Below are positions 53,401-60,403 of a stretch of 64,000 nt of DNA, one piece after another (position 1 is the first letter of the stretch; every line of letters starts with the position of its first letter). The translations under genes were made by a program, and so were the position numbers. Source of the stretch: Pseudomonadota bacterium (GTDB lineage Bacteria > Pseudomonadota > Alphaproteobacteria > Reyranellales > Reyranellaceae); NCBI GenBank assembly GCA_018242505.1, contig JAFEBU010000074.1:1-64000 (forward strand). The letters are read 5' to 3'. Under the pieces are notes generated by a model. That model did not search any database. It was not told where the DNA came from and saw only the letters and a list, made by a program, of their open reading frames with translations.

Positions 53401-53554
53401 AGACGACCATCTGCTTGATGGTGAAGGGCGGATCCTCGGCGCGACCGAGGCTGAAGAAGGCGTAGATGCCGGCGACCGTCAGCGCCAGCATGAAAAACAC
53501 CGTGAGCGTGCTGTTGCGCAGCGCCAGCTCCGACAAGTTGGTCCGCGTCGCCAT
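50453..53554 (-). CDS. RND-family multidrug efflux permease
   Basis: The 1033-residue inner-membrane transporter has the two-fold RND layout: TM1, a large periplasmic domain, TM2-6, TM7, a second periplasmic domain and TM8-12. The proton-relay aspartates lie in GLLVDDAIIAVEMM (about 404-417). The N terminus LRNSTLTVFFMLALTVAGIYAFFSLGRAEDPPF is typical of the HAE1-like branch related to MexF and to heavy-metal-free pumps. It exports drugs or metabolites driven by the proton gradient. The adaptor gene is 24 nt upstream. No outer-membrane channel gene is present in the window. Confidence 0.93.
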   Translation of the reverse strand: MATRTNLSELALRNSTLTVFFMLALTVAGIYAFFSLGRAEDPPFTIKQMVVSAAWPGATAREVEQQVTDKIETKLQELPYFYNVTSYTKPGETVIYVSLRDDVPPAKVPDLWYQVRKKVGDIRNTLPQGVVGPFFNDEYGDTYSLIWAFEADGFSPADVKAIVKDVRQRVLRVPEVTKVDLFGVQDEKIYIEFSHARLAALGVPVDQILDVVRKQNAVVASGTVETRGERVAVRVDGVPADAQDLTSLPFSANGYMLTLGDVADIHRGYVDPPQSAMRFKGRPVIGLGVVMAPGGNVQTLGKALDATMAQVERDLPVGITVHRIADQPEVVQDSFVEFIRSLGEALAIVLVVSFVSLGMRTGVIVALSVPLVLAITFIGMMLLGIDFQRISLGALIIALGLLVDDAIIAVEMMMVKLEQGFSRMQAATFAYTSTAFPMLTGTLVTAAGFVPVGFARSSAGEYTNSIFWVVGLSLIVSWFVAVLFTPWLGYRLLPQPKAQHADPYQGQLYVLFRRLVVWCVTWRKTTIAVTGIAFVAAMAAFGLVQKQFFPTANRPELIVDLRLAQGASYAATDAEVAKLEKWLANEPDVAFYTSYIGAGSPRFYLPTVPELKNANFGQVIVMTKGLEARERVEAALTRLFADDFEAVRARVQRLQNGPPVAYPVMFRVLGDDPQQVRAVAEKVRQVFKADPDTRDINFDWNELAKSVRLEVDQNKARALGIDSQLLGNTLQTLLSGVVVTQYREGTETIDVMARAIPSERLSLDGLEAINLRTANGGVIPLAQLAKLHFELEEPILWRRNKDLLMTVRASVANGVQGPDVAARIDKALAPVRAELPPGYRIEVGGDSEESAKSQASIFKVMPVMAFLMMLFLMLQLRSFSKLALVVLTAPLGMIGVSFFLLAFNQPFGFVSLLGTIALAGMIMRNSVILVDQIDQDLAAGHAPWDAVIDATVRRARPILLTAGTAIFAMIPLSRSVFWGPMAVALMGGLLVATVLTLLFLPALYAAWFRVKQPPADRAAANDTLPAHLAVAAE

Positions 53555-53578
53555 GGCGATCTCCCCGACGAAGGTCGG

Positions 53579-54712
53579 CTAGCGTGAAGCCTGCTGCTGC
53601 AGCGGCTTGATCTTCTGCCCCGGCTCGAGCTTGTGGACTCCGGCCGTGGCGATCATTTCGCCATCCTGGACGCCCGACGAGATCGCGGCGGTGTCGTCGG
53701 TCCAACGGGCGATCGCCACCGGGCGCAAGGAAACCGCGCCGGTCGAGCGGTCGACCACCCAGACCGCGGGCTGGGTCCCTTGCTGGAAGATCGCCGACAG
53801 CGGAACCTCGGCCACATGCAGCGCATCCGGGCGCTCGAACGAGAGGGTCGCGGTCATGCCAAGCCCGATAAAGGAGGGGCGCTCGATCACAGTGAAGCGG
53901 GCAGGGTATGTGCGCGTCGTGGGATCGGCGCTGGGCGAAAGCTCGCGCAAACGGGCGGCATAGCGATGTCCGGGATCGGACCACAGCTCGAAGGTGGCGT
54001 TGCGGGCTTGGCGTACGACCGTCAGGCGCTGTTCCGGCACCCCGACCAGGATCTCCAATTCGCCTGTCCGCGCGACGCGGACCACGCCCTGGCCTTGCGC
54101 CATCACCTGGCCGACCTCGGCCTGGACCGCTGTCACGACGCCTTCGGCATCGGCGCGCAGCTCCGTATAGCCGAGGTTGTTCTCCGCGGTGGCAAGCTGG
54201 CTCTTGGCCTGTTCGACCCGTGCCTGGGCCGTCGCCGCCGTCGCCTTGCGGGTATCGAGAGTCTGCGACATGAAGGCGGCGGTGCCGCGCAGGGCGAGAT
54301 AGCGTTCATAATCGGCCTGGGCGCGCCCCGCATCCGACTCGGCCGAGACAAGCGCTGCATGTGCGTTGTCGACCGCGAGCCGATAGTCCGCTGGATCCAT
54401 CTCGGCAATGAGCTGGCCTTGGATCACCGTTGCTCCGACATCGACTGCGCGCCGCACGATCTTGCCTGCGACGCGGAACCCCAATGTGGTCTCGATCCGC
54501 GGTGCCACGGTTCCGGCAAGAACCAGCGACCGGGGCATGTCGCGATATTCAACGGTCATCACCCGCGCCGGTCGGATCGCAAGGTCAGTGACTTCAGCGC
54601 GCGGGGTGGCGGCTCGAGAGGTCGCGAACACGATGCCGGCAGCCGCGAGGATAATAGCCCCGGTCACACCGGCGGCGATTCTGCGAGGGATGCGTTCCAA
54701 TGGCGGGCGCAT
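53579..54712 (-). CDS. RND efflux periplasmic adaptor (membrane fusion protein)
   Basis: The 377-residue adaptor has an N-terminal membrane anchor or signal (ITGAIILAAAGIVFATSRAA, about 15-35). A barrel-sandwich lipoyl-like domain (GATVIQGQLIAEMDPADYRLAVDNA) and a coiled-coil hairpin with YERYLALRGTAAFMSQTLDTRKATAATAQARVEQA come next, then beta-barrel and membrane-proximal domains ending GVHKLEPGQKIKPL. It links the RND pump to an outer-membrane factor. It starts at 54712, immediately next to the palindromic operator region shared with the divergent TetR gene. Confidence 0.93.
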   Translation of the reverse strand: MRPPLERIPRRIAAGVTGAIILAAAGIVFATSRAATPRAEVTDLAIRPARVMTVEYRDMPRSLVLAGTVAPRIETTLGFRVAGKIVRRAVDVGATVIQGQLIAEMDPADYRLAVDNAHAALVSAESDAGRAQADYERYLALRGTAAFMSQTLDTRKATAATAQARVEQAKSQLATAENNLGYTELRADAEGVVTAVQAEVGQVMAQGQGVVRVARTGELEILVGVPEQRLTVVRQARNATFELWSDPGHRYAARLRELSPSADPTTRTYPARFTVIERPSFIGLGMTATLSFERPDALHVAEVPLSAIFQQGTQPAVWVVDRSTGAVSLRPVAIARWTDDTAAISSGVQDGEMIATAGVHKLEPGQKIKPLQQQASR

Positions 54713-54756
54713 GGCGGGCCTTCTTTCCGAGAGTTACAATGAAGACGGCGTAGTCC

Positions 54757-54801
54757 TTAACATTGTTAACTTAACTTTGATAAGTTATCTATGTTAAGTT
54801 A
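54757..54801. promoter_or_regulatory. overlapping palindromes, candidate TetR operator of the RND pump
   Basis: The 100-bp divergent gap is AT-rich and built of nested inverted repeats. TTAACA-T-TGTTAA occupies 54757-54769 and TAACTT-TGAT-AAGTTA occupies 54772-54787. An outer pair, TAACTTAAC (54767-54775) and GTTAAGTTA (54793-54801), encloses the second. A repressor dimer, probably the adjacent TetR protein, is expected to bind here and control both directions. The binding is inferred. Confidence 0.6.
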
Positions 54802-54812
54802 CAAGTCAAGGA

Positions 54813-55478
54813 ATGGAAGGCGAATTGTCCACTGCAGCCTTGGGCACCCGGAAAAAGCGCGGCGAAGGTCATACCCGACGCGACGAGATCCTATGGGCGG
54901 CGAAGAAGCTGTTTCTGAAAGAAGGGTATGAGGCGACGACGATCCGTCGGATCGCAGATGCGGTAGGCGTATCAGCGCCGGCCCTTTACCTCTACTTCAA
55001 GGACAAGGAAGCCATCATGCTGGCGCTCTGCGACCAGACGTTCGGTGGCCTGATCGAACGGATGGGCGAGATCGAAAAGAAGGGACTGCCGCCCATCGAA
55101 CGCCTGCGCCACTGCGGCGAGGCATATATCCGCTTCGGCCTGGCCAACCCGCAGGAATATTGGCTGACGTTCCTGTCGGGAAATACGCCGAAGCAGATCA
55201 AGGAGCGTGGCCACAAGCCCGAGACCATCGACCCCAACGAGCCGGGTGCGAGCGGGGCGATCGCGTTCGCCAGGCTGATGGGCATGTTCCGGGACATCGA
55301 GAATGCCGGCATGCCGCTTTACTATCCGGTCGAAACCGCGGCCGAACTGGTATGGATGAGCCTGCACGGCCTAGTGGCCGCGCTCATCCACAATCCTGAG
55401 TTCCCCTGGACCAAGCACGACACCTTGATCGCCGGCATGATCGACATGGCCGTGCGAGGCGTGGTGCGCCTGCCGTAG
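54813..55478 (+). CDS. TetR-family transcriptional regulator
   Basis: The 221-residue protein has an N-terminal helix-turn-helix (about 25-70) with ILWAAKKLFLKEGYEATTIRRIADAVGVSAPALYLYFKDKEAIMLAL, the classic TetR pattern. A longer ligand-binding domain (TetR_C_33-like) follows. The basic stretch TRKKRGEGHTRRDE precedes the DNA-binding domain. It is divergent from the RND adaptor gene across a palindrome-rich operator and is most probably its ligand-responsive repressor. The start at 54813 follows AAGGA. Confidence 0.92.
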   Translation: MEGELSTAALGTRKKRGEGHTRRDEILWAAKKLFLKEGYEATTIRRIADAVGVSAPALYLYFKDKEAIMLALCDQTFGGLIERMGEIEKKGLPPIERLRHCGEAYIRFGLANPQEYWLTFLSGNTPKQIKERGHKPETIDPNEPGASGAIAFARLMGMFRDIENAGMPLYYPVETAAELVWMSLHGLVAALIHNPEFPWTKHDTLIAGMIDMAVRGVVRLP

Positions 55479-55517
55479 TGTCAGCCGTCGTTGGCGGCAG
55501 GCATGCGCACAAAGCCA

Positions 55518-55758
55518 TGTCATCCAGAGCGCAGCGAGGAATCTCGCAGCCGATCCAAAGGGGGTGGATTTGGCGCTAGCAGGCTGTTGAAAAGGTCGGG
55601 AACTGCGGCATCGTGCGCAGAAATCAAATCGAGATCGGCACAATCCTGACTCTGACTTGCGACCCTGGCGCTGCCTTTGAATCGATATTGCCTGGACGCA
55701 TGGCTTCAAAGCCCTTTTTCAACAGCCTGTCAGGTCCTTCGCTACCCTCAGGACGACA
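55518..55758. repeat. palindromic intergenic repeat split by an insertion
   Basis: Two arms match as inverted repeats at 20 of 27 positions: 55518-55544 (TGTCATCCAGAGCGCAGCGA...) and the reverse complement of 55732-55758 (TGTCGTCCTGAGGGTAGCGA...). This GTCATCC-GAGCGCAGCGA type of sequence resembles dispersed intergenic palindromes seen in many bacterial genomes. Between the arms lies a 150-bp element with its own terminal inverted repeats. The arms would form a compact palindrome without it. No gene is seen in 55479-55766. Confidence 0.6.
55580..55729. mobile_element. 150-bp MITE-like element with 14-bp terminal inverted repeats
   Basis: The ends are identical inverted repeats of 14 bp, CAGGCTGTTGAAAA (55580-55593) and its complement (55716-55729), with partial matching beyond. 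This terminus resembles those of known insertion-sequence families. The interior has no transposase, so it is a non-autonomous remnant or MITE-like unit. No clear target duplication flanks it. It sits inside a palindromic repeat. Confidence 0.6.
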
Positions 55759-55766
55759 GAAAAGAG

Positions 55767-56075
55767 TTAAGTAGGGGAGAGCACGTGGATGATGCGGCTC
55801 GCGATGTTGTCCTTGGTCTTGGCGGCATAGGCCGCCATGTGTGGCGCTGCGGCATGCGCCTTCAGCGCATCCGTGCTTTCCCACTTTTCAACCACGACGA
55901 ATGTGTCCGGTCCGAACTTGGTCTGGAACGAGCCCATGCCGTCGGCATCGACCGCGGCGCCGTATTCGATGCAGCCTTTTTCGGCTTTCACCGCCGGTAC
56001 ATTGGCACGGAAATGGCCGAGGATTTCGTCGCGCTTCCCGGGCTTGGCGGTGATGATGGCAATGACGTGGATCAT
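55767..56075 (-). CDS. putative quinol monooxygenase (ABM domain)
   Basis: The 102-residue ABM-fold protein has IHVIAIITAKPGKRDEILGHFRANVPAVKAEKGCIEYGA (first repeat) and DTFVVVEKWESTDALKAHAAAPHMAAYAA, the WES-x-x-A-L-x-x-H block typical of YgiN-like quinol monooxygenases. It acts as a cytoplasmic dimer. It differs from the ABM protein at 447-752. It lies 18 nt after the D-aminoacylase gene on the same strand and is probably co-transcribed. Confidence 0.85.
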   Translation of the reverse strand: MIHVIAIITAKPGKRDEILGHFRANVPAVKAEKGCIEYGAAVDADGMGSFQTKFGPDTFVVVEKWESTDALKAHAAAPHMAAYAAKTKDNIASRIIHVLSPT

Positions 56076-56093
56076 GATCTTCTCCTGATTTGA

Positions 56094-57779
56094 CTAGGCA
56101 GCGCGACCGTTGCGCAACAGCCGGCCAGGCAACTTGGCCGAGGCGACAAGGGCGTCCTTGCCTTCGCGGCGAATCAACTGTCCGTTCACGATGACGGCAT
56201 CGATGCCGCTGGCCTCCGAAACCAGTCGGTCAGCACCGGCGGGCAGATCGTAGACCCGCTTGAGCGGCCCGGGACCGACAGTCCTGGGATCGAACACCAC
56301 GACATCAGCAGGGCGGCCTTCGGCCAGGATGCCGCGGTCGCTGATGCCGAACATTTCGGCCGGTCGCTGCGTCAGATTGTGCACGGCCTGCTCCAGCGTG
56401 AAGGTCTTCTTTTCGCGCACCCAATGGCCAAGAAGATAGGTTGCGTAGCAGGCGTCGCACAACTGGGAGGCGTGGGCGCCGGCATCCGACAACGCGATGA
56501 TCGTGTGGGGGTCGGTGATCAGCTCGGCCACCTCGGATTCGTCGAAGTTCATCACCGCCATTCGGAACCGTGCCTGCAGATCATTGGCGAGCGCCAGGTC
56601 GAGCGCCAGATCGACCGGATCCTTGCCCAGCTTGCGCGCGGCTTCGGCGAGCGGCTGTTCCTCCAGTTCCCTGGCCGACGGCGCCCAGGCGATGGTCGTG
56701 CGGTCCCACCAGCGCTGGAACAGAGGCGTGAGCTCGGTGGCGAGCTTGCGACGCCATGTCGGATCGGCATAGGCCCTGCGGCGCGCACCGGGCGAGCGAG
56801 CATCCTCAGCCGCAAGCTCGTTCATGAACTTAAGGACGTCGAAGATGAACGGCTCGGCGAAGGTGAATTCGAAGTTGAGCGGGCGGCAGCTCACCTGCGG
56901 AATCACCAGCGCGCCCGATTTGCGCTGTTCGGCGGCGAGATCGAGCTGCTTGCGGTGCCCGCCCGGACCGTAGAGGTAGGAGAGAAGGGCCGTCCAGGTA
57001 ACGGGAATTCCGTACTTGCGGCTCACCTCTGCCATTGCCCGGGTCGAGAACTCGCGGCCGATGGTGATCTGCATCAGGCCACGCTTCATCTCACCCATCA
57101 CCGAGACCAGAGCGTCCATCTCCTCGACAGTGGCCTGACGGCTCGGCACCGGCTTGCCGGCGTAGCCGTTGTGAGTGACCGACATCGAGCTGCCGAAACC
57201 AATGGCGCCGGCTTCCATCGCCTCGCGCACCAGTCTCTTCATGGTGGCGATCTCGTCGGCCGTCGCCGCGCGTTCGGTCGACTCCTCGCCCATGACATAG
57301 AGCCTGAGCGGGGTATGGCCGAACAGAGCCGCGACATTGATCGCCGAGCCCTGCTTTTCGAGGGTGTCGAGATACTGAGGAAAGGTTTCGAAGGGCCAGG
57401 CGTCGCCCAGGCCTGCCTGCAAGGCATCGAGGCTCATGCCCTCGACCTTCTCGAGTGTCTGCAGGATCAGCTTGCGGTGCGCGGCGCGCGTGGGTGCGAC
57501 GCCGAACCCGCAATTGCCGATCACCGTCGTGGTGACGCCATGCCAGGGCGAGATCGAGAGCATGCGGTCCCACAGGATCTGGGCATCATAGTGGGTATGC
57601 ACGTCGACGAAGCCCGGCGAGACGACCTTGTCCTTGCCGTCGATGGTCGTGGCGGCCGGTCCCTCGGCTTTGCCCATCGCGACCACCTTGCCGTCCTTGA
57701 TGCCGACATCGCCCATGAAGCCAGGCTTGCCTGTGCCGTCGACGATGGTGCCGCCGGTTATCTTGAGATCGTAGGACAT
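56094..57779 (-). CDS. N-acyl-D-amino-acid deacylase (D-aminoacylase) family amidohydrolase
   Basis: The 561-residue amidohydrolase opens with a small beta-barrel (SYDLKITGGTIVDGTGKPGF). The metal-binding HxH follows in PGFVDVHTHYDAQILWD (about 61-77), a GNCGFGVAP cysteine block near 92-100, and ALSDAGAHASQLCD (catalytic aspartate, about 440). A typical C-terminal RPADVVVFDPRTVG closes the barrel. Family members hydrolyse N-acyl-D-amino acids, dihydropyrimidines or similar amides. The start MSYDLK (57779) follows AGGAGC. It diverges from a tartrate-dehydrogenase-like gene across 59 bp. Confidence 0.88.
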   Translation of the reverse strand: MSYDLKITGGTIVDGTGKPGFMGDVGIKDGKVVAMGKAEGPAATTIDGKDKVVSPGFVDVHTHYDAQILWDRMLSISPWHGVTTTVIGNCGFGVAPTRAAHRKLILQTLEKVEGMSLDALQAGLGDAWPFETFPQYLDTLEKQGSAINVAALFGHTPLRLYVMGEESTERAATADEIATMKRLVREAMEAGAIGFGSSMSVTHNGYAGKPVPSRQATVEEMDALVSVMGEMKRGLMQITIGREFSTRAMAEVSRKYGIPVTWTALLSYLYGPGGHRKQLDLAAEQRKSGALVIPQVSCRPLNFEFTFAEPFIFDVLKFMNELAAEDARSPGARRRAYADPTWRRKLATELTPLFQRWWDRTTIAWAPSARELEEQPLAEAARKLGKDPVDLALDLALANDLQARFRMAVMNFDESEVAELITDPHTIIALSDAGAHASQLCDACYATYLLGHWVREKKTFTLEQAVHNLTQRPAEMFGISDRGILAEGRPADVVVFDPRTVGPGPLKRVYDLPAGADRLVSEASGIDAVIVNGQLIRREGKDALVASAKLPGRLLRNGRAA

Positions 57780-57838
57780 GGCGCTTGCTCCTGAATATGC
57801 GTGCATTATACGTCGGCAGACGCCGAGAGAGGAAACAC

Positions 57839-58906
57839 ATGGCCAAGCACAAGATCGCGCTCGTTCCGGGAGACGGAATCGGCAAGGAAGTCCTGCCGGA
57901 GGGCGTTCGCGTGCTGGAAGCGGCCGCCCGACGTTTCAATTTCCAACTGGAGTTCACCGATTTCGACTGGTCCTGCGATCGGCTGCTGAAGACCGGCAAG
58001 ATGATGCCGGATGACGGCATGGAGCAACTCAAGGCGTTCGAGAGCATCTTCCTCGGCGCCGTCGGCTGGCCGGGGGTGCCCGACCATGTTTCGCTGTGGG
58101 GACTCCTGATCCCGATCCGTCGCGATTTCGACGAATACGTGAACCTTCGACCTGTCCGGCTGTTCGAGGGCGTGCCGTCGCCGCTCGCCAACCGCAAGCC
58201 CGGCGAGATCGACTTCTGGGTCGTGCGTGAGAACACCGAGGGCGAGTACAGCCAGCTCGGCGGCCGTATGTTCCAGGGGACCGAGAACGAGTTCGCGGTG
58301 CAGGAGGCGATCTTTACTCGCAAAGGCGTCGATCGCGTACTGAAGTTTGCCTTCGAGTTCGCGCGCGGCACCAAGAAAAGGCATGTGACCTCGGCCACCA
58401 AGTCCAACGGCATCATCCATACGATGCCGTTCTGGGACGAGCGCTTCGCCGAGATGAAGAAGCACTATCCCGATATCAAGGCCGACCAGTACCACATCGA
58501 TATCCTGACGGCGCACTTCGTGCGCAACCCGGACTGGTTCGATGTTGTGGTGGGTTCCAACCTGTTCGGCGATATCCTCTCGGACCTGGGGCCGGCGCTG
58601 ACCGGCTCGATCGGCGTCGCTCCGTCGGGGAACATCAATCCCGAACGCAAGTATCCGTCGATGTTCGAGCCTGTGCACGGTTCGGCGCCGGACATCGCCG
58701 GCAAGGGGATCGCCAATCCCATCGGCCAGATCTGGTCGGGCGCCATGATGGTGCGCCACCTCGGCTATCCCGAAGCTGCCGAGGCAATCGAGCGGGCCAT
58801 CGCGGCTTCCCTGGTCGAAGGTGGGCCTCGCACCCGCGATCTCGGCGGCAACGGCGATACGAAGACCGTGGGGGCGGCCATCGCCGAGCTTGTCAAGACG
58901 GTGTGA
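57839..58906 (+). CDS. tartrate dehydrogenase/decarboxylase-like (TtuC) enzyme
   Basis: The 355-residue protein belongs to the isocitrate/isopropylmalate dehydrogenase family. It shows IALVPGDGIGKEVLPEG, LRPVRLFEGVPSPLA, the substrate loop VVRENTEGEYSQLGG (about 121-135), the catalytic region KRHVTSATKSNGI and GSNLFGDILSDLGPAL with metal-binding aspartates. The pattern fits tartrate dehydrogenase/D-malate dehydrogenase rather than leucine biosynthesis. It oxidises and may decarboxylate malate- or tartrate-like acids with NAD. ATG 57839 follows GAGAGGAAAC. It has a weak GACGGC/GCCGTC hairpin at its stop. Confidence 0.88.
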   Translation: MAKHKIALVPGDGIGKEVLPEGVRVLEAAARRFNFQLEFTDFDWSCDRLLKTGKMMPDDGMEQLKAFESIFLGAVGWPGVPDHVSLWGLLIPIRRDFDEYVNLRPVRLFEGVPSPLANRKPGEIDFWVVRENTEGEYSQLGGRMFQGTENEFAVQEAIFTRKGVDRVLKFAFEFARGTKKRHVTSATKSNGIIHTMPFWDERFAEMKKHYPDIKADQYHIDILTAHFVRNPDWFDVVVGSNLFGDILSDLGPALTGSIGVAPSGNINPERKYPSMFEPVHGSAPDIAGKGIANPIGQIWSGAMMVRHLGYPEAAEAIERAIAASLVEGGPRTRDLGGNGDTKTVGAAIAELVKTV

Positions 58907-59016
58907 CGGCTGAAGCTGCCGTCCTTGGCAAAAAGGCGGGAGAGAGGCAAGCCGGCAGCATTTTTCGCCGATGCTGCGGCTGTTTCGGCTGACCGCGTCC
59001 CCTATATTTCACGCTG

Positions 59017-59526
59017 ATGAAACGACGCCTGAAATACGTTATCGAGCTTGTCCTAGTGCCGATCGCTGCCGCGATCGTGTTCATCGAGCAGACGCTCATC
59101 CGCTATCTCAACATGATGATGGCGGCGTTCGCGCGCTGGCCTCCGGTGGCGCGGGTCGAGGCGTTCCTTATGCGCCTGCCGCCTTGGGCGGCCGTCCTGG
59201 CCTTCGCGGCTCCATCGGTCCTCATCCTGCCGGTGAAGCTCGCCGCCTTCTGGTTCGCTTTGCATCACCATTTCATGCTGGCGTTCGGAGCGGTTGCCTT
59301 CGGCAAGGTGCTGGCCACCGCGATCGTGGCACGGCTCTACAAGATCCTGCGGCCGACTCTGTTGTCGCTCCGTTGGTTCGCTTGGGCTGACCAAAAGTTC
59401 TTCCAGTGGCGAGACTGGGCCTATGACTTCGTGCGCAGTCTGCCGGCATGGCGCAGGACAACCGAGTTGATCGAGCGTATCCGCGCTCGGCTTGCGAAAT
59501 TGGCATCCGGATTGATGGCGCGCTAG
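59017..59526 (+). CDS. uncharacterised small membrane protein
   Basis: The family is not recognised. The 169-residue protein has an N-terminal hydrophobic helix (YVIELVLVPIAAAIVFIEQTL, about 7-27). A second hydrophobic region follows (AAVLAFAAPSVLILPVKLAAFWFALHHHFML, about 58-88) with HHH at its end. A third, shorter hydrophobic stretch lies around 90-105. The C-terminal 60 residues are aromatic and basic (FFQWRDWAYDFVRSL... ERIRARLAKLA), probably cytoplasmic and helical. It lies alone between the tartrate-dehydrogenase-like and TauD-like genes, 31 nt before the latter. Confidence 0.7.
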   Translation: MKRRLKYVIELVLVPIAAAIVFIEQTLIRYLNMMMAAFARWPPVARVEAFLMRLPPWAAVLAFAAPSVLILPVKLAAFWFALHHHFMLAFGAVAFGKVLATAIVARLYKILRPTLLSLRWFAWADQKFFQWRDWAYDFVRSLPAWRRTTELIERIRARLAKLASGLMAR

Positions 59527-59557
59527 CCTCTCGTCGACGGGAGGCTGGAGGAATGCC

Positions 59558-60403
59558 ATGGGATCGCCGCAAGTCGTTCCGCTGAAGGCAGCACTGGGCG
59601 CGCGCATCGAGGGACTGGGGCACGCCGATGCCGCCAAGCCGGAAATCGCTGCAATTCTCTGTCGCGCTCTTGCCGAGAATCTGCTCGTGGTCGTGCCGGG
59701 CAATCGGATGACACCGGAGCAGATGCGCAACTTCGCCTCTGCCTTCGGCAAGCCGAAGCCGCAGGTGCTGCGCTACAAGCGCAGCGGCGACGTGCCGGAA
59801 GTGTCGATCATGGTCAGTACCCTGATGACGGATGGCACGACCGACAAGACGGCACTGCGTTCGGAAGATTGGCATACCGACGATTCCTACATGGTCACGC
59901 CGGCCAAGGCGACGTTGCTGCATTCGATCGAGTTGCCGAGCCACGGCGGGATGACCTGGTTCTGCAACATGCATTCGGTCTATGAGGCCTTGCCGGAAGC
60001 AACGCGCCGGCGGATCGACGGCAAACGCGCCATTCATGCCTACGATACGCAGCGCGCCCGCAATCGCCCGTCCCAGCGAACCGCGCAGGAGATCGCGGAG
60101 ACTCCGGATGTCGAGCACCCGCTGGTGCGCACGCATCCGGAGACGGGGCGGAGGGCGCTCTATCTCAACTTCAACCGCCTCGATCGTATTATCGGAATGG
60201 AGCGTGCCGAGAGCGACGCCCTGTTGGACGAACTCGCGGCAGAAGCGCGCAAGGACAAGCATCACTACGGCCACCCCTGGGAGCTGGGTGACGTCGTGAT
60301 CTGGGACAACCGCGCCACCATGCATCGCGTCGATGTCGACTATCCGGCAGGCGAACCGCGCGTCATGCAACGCGTCCTCATCGAGGGGGACCGGCCTTAT
60401 TGA
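59558..60403 (+). CDS. TauD/TfdA-family 2-oxoglutarate-dependent dioxygenase
   Basis: The 281-residue non-heme iron enzyme has the facial-triad HxD in EDWHTDDSYMVTPAKATLLHS (about 106-126). The distal histidine is in IWDNRATMHRVDVDYPAGEPRVMQRV near 255 and the arginine that binds 2-oxoglutarate lies a few residues later. It hydroxylates a substrate while converting 2-oxoglutarate to succinate and CO2. Possible substrates include sulfonates, phenoxyacids and small amino acids. It is convergent with the CoA-transferase gene, with a 7-nt overlap. Confidence 0.9.
   Translation: MGSPQVVPLKAALGARIEGLGHADAAKPEIAAILCRALAENLLVVVPGNRMTPEQMRNFASAFGKPKPQVLRYKRSGDVPEVSIMVSTLMTDGTTDKTALRSEDWHTDDSYMVTPAKATLLHSIELPSHGGMTWFCNMHSVYEALPEATRRRIDGKRAIHAYDTQRARNRPSQRTAQEIAETPDVEHPLVRTHPETGRRALYLNFNRLDRIIGMERAESDALLDELAAEARKDKHHYGHPWELGDVVIWDNRATMHRVDVDYPAGEPRVMQRVLIEGDRPY

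Noticed and set aside
58905..58923. Terminator after the tartrate-dehydrogenase-like gene
   Set aside because: The stem GACGGC/GCCGTC overlaps the stop codon and lacks a T-run, so it is too weak to call.
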